From: Pyronema omphalodes
Lineage: Eukaryota > Ascomycota > Pezizomycetes > Pezizales > Pyronemataceae
DNA length: 64,000 nt
Direction of reading: 5' to 3'
NCBI GenBank assembly: GCA_024516155.1
Contig: JAJJXM010000055.1
Coordinates: 1-64,000 of the forward strand
Part shown: positions 62,532-64,000 of the stretch, in pieces
Layout: each line of letters starts with the position of its first letter
Numbering within the stretch: the stretch's first letter is position 1
Notes under the pieces: model-generated
Told to the model about the DNA's origin: nothing
What the model saw: the letters and a program-made list of their open reading frames with translations, nothing else
Databases searched by the model: none
Translations under genes and position numbers: made by a program

Positions 62532-64000
62532 ACCAGCTGCAAGAAGATGGCTCTGCCGCTGGTGGGAATATTATTGCTGATACATTGCTATTATCGGGCG
62601 CAAGTTTTACTGGAAAGTTAGAATGCAAACACCTTGTCCTCTCCTGTTCCTTGTTTTCCAATAACCGCTCCGTGGAAACAGTAGCGCTCGTTGACTGCGG
62701 CGCCACTGGTATCGCCTTTGTTGACCGCAATTTCGCCCGCCATCACAAACTCCCCCTAACCCCCCTATCCACCGCCCGAACGGTCGAAGTTATCGACGGC
62801 CGCCCCATATCCTCAGGAATAATCACACACCTCGCCCAAGTAGAGTGTACCATCAACGGTCACTCGGAAACCCTTCCCATGTTTGTCACCAAGCTGGGTC
62901 ACTACCCGGTGGTGTTGGGTATCCCTTGGTTGAAGAAACACGATGTAACAATAAGCTTCAGTTCCAACACTGTAAGCTTCGACTCCCAATACTGCCTAAG
63001 GAACTGCACCCCGTTGCCTGTAAGCACAACCGGTGTCGAGGTCCTGGACTCGAGGCCCCCTCCCGCTGTCCACGAGCCCGACACAAACCCCATGCCGGAG
63101 TTAGAAGACTCGGTCCCCGACCCCCCGGAAGAACCCCCAATAGCGATCTCAAGTCTAACCATCTCCGACTTCAAGGAAATGGTAGAAGACGAAAGCCTGA
63201 CAGTGTTCTCGCTATCGTTGGACGAGATCACCGTCGCCCTACAAGACAAGCCCCCCCTCACGGACGATGAACTGAAAGACATGATCCCCGAAGAGTATCA
63301 TGACTACCTCGATTTATTCAAGGAGGTCAACGCGAAGGAACTTCCCCCGCACCGACCCTACGACCACAAGATCCCACTGAAAGAGGGATTCGTCCCCCCC
63401 TTTGGCCCGCTATACTCGCTGTCACGCAACGAGTTGCAGACGCTGAAAACGTGGCTCGATGAGAATTTGGAGAAAGGATTTATACAACGCTCCCAATCAC
63501 CAGCCGCCTCGCCGATATTATTCGTGAAAAAATCAGACGGATCCCTACGCCTGTGTGTCGACTACCGGAGACTGAATGAAGGTACCGAGAAGAACCGGTA
63601 CCCGCTGCCATTGATACAGGAAACGATGATGAATCTTTCCAAAGCTCAATACTTTACGACCCTTGATGTCCGCAGCGCTTATAACCTTATCAGAATGGCA
63701 GAGGGCGAAGAATGGAAGACGGCCTTCCGCACAAGGTACGGCCTGTTTGAATCGAAAGTGATGCCCTTTGGGCTCACCAACGCGCCTGCCGATTTCCAGG
63801 CATTTATAAATGATGTCCTGAGACCATACCTAGACCAGTTTTGTACGGCATACTTGGACGATATCCTCGTATTCTCCGAAACAAAGTCCGATCACACCGC
63901 ACACGTCCGAAAGATCTTGGAACGACTGAAACAAGAAAAACTGCACATGAAGCCAGAGAAGTGTAAGTTTGCTAAGGCAGAAGTACAGTACCTGGGCTAC
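62531..64000 (+). CDS. N4 pol: protease and reverse transcriptase, partial
   Basis: Open in the -1 frame relative to gag from the slippery site to the window end. Retropepsin block VETVALVDCGATGIAFVD (active site DCGAT) with VVLGIPWLKKHDVTI; a Pro/Glu-rich linker; then [80 protein letters not shown] and AYLDDILVFS (YLDD). It continues past LHMKPEKCKF, where the window stops. No stop or frameshift noticed, so N4 may be a competent element able to supply enzymes for N2. Confidence 0.88.

Larger units (their letters stand above)
60436..64000 (+). mobile_element. Element N4: gypsy element of the N family, runs off the window
   Basis: 5' LTR, leader ORF, gag, protease and RT in + orientation, inserted into G3 gag. 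Collinear with N2 up to the end of gag, then with full protease and RT that N2 lacks. No internal stop is seen in the pol frame up to base 64000. Confidence 0.9.

Overview
The window looks like a transposon-swamped region of a filamentous ascomycete genome. Evidence for a fungus: short introns (43-94 bp) with CTAAC/CTAAT-type branch sites, an Hsp20 with the charged insert usual in fungal HSP30 proteins, a PNS1/CTL transporter with a Q/P/Y-rich N-terminus, an ent-kaurene-oxidase-like P450, a two-finger C2H2 protein and fungal-type chromoviruses. The TE density would suit a Pezizomycete (truffle or morel lineage), but that is only a guess.

Layout. 1-9474: nested retrotransposons. A + strand chromovirus (element C: integrase, chromodomain, extra Cys/His ORF, LTR) holds a - strand Ty3/gypsy element (E) inside its integrase gene. 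E is hit in turn by two LTRs of a third family (G). 9475-29354: the gene-bearing island. It holds a 5'-truncated P450, an unknown gene broken by a hAT element, Hsp20, a C2H2 zinc-finger gene and a PNS1-like transporter carrying a MITE in its first exon, separated by AT-rich and minisatellite DNA. 29355-34071: a second copy of the E-in-C nest with the same insertion point, so a duplicated locus; this copy has its own PIF/Harbinger insertion. 34072-40747: an unrecognised ORF split by a nearly intact Ty1/copia element (copia-1). 40749-49055: degenerate gypsy element F fragments around a gag-integrase deletion derivative (element N2). 49056-60435: family G gypsy element (G3, - strand), its protease split by a decayed copia-2. 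60436-64000: N4, a longer relative of N2, starting inside the gag of G3 and running off the window.

Most notable is the copia family. Both copies carry a 393/394-bp segment between integrase and reverse transcriptase with a GTATGT donor, an ACTAACA branch site 17 nt before the acceptor, and CTCAG. In copia-1 its removal joins integrase to RT-RNase H in frame. Both copies also have an in-frame UGA between gag and protease, and a primer site matching an internal part of initiator tRNA-Met. This predicts layered expression: Gag, then Gag-PR-IN by readthrough, and RT only from spliced RNA. The N family instead shows a G GGA AAA slippery heptamer just before the gag stop.

Several insertion histories can be read from duplicated target sites or paralogous empty sites: hAT (8 bp), Harbinger (TAA), MITE (TA), copia-1 (CTGTC), copia-2 (GTGAC/GTGCC), solo LTR G (GGAGG/GGCGG). 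No rRNA, tRNA gene or CRISPR array was recognised.
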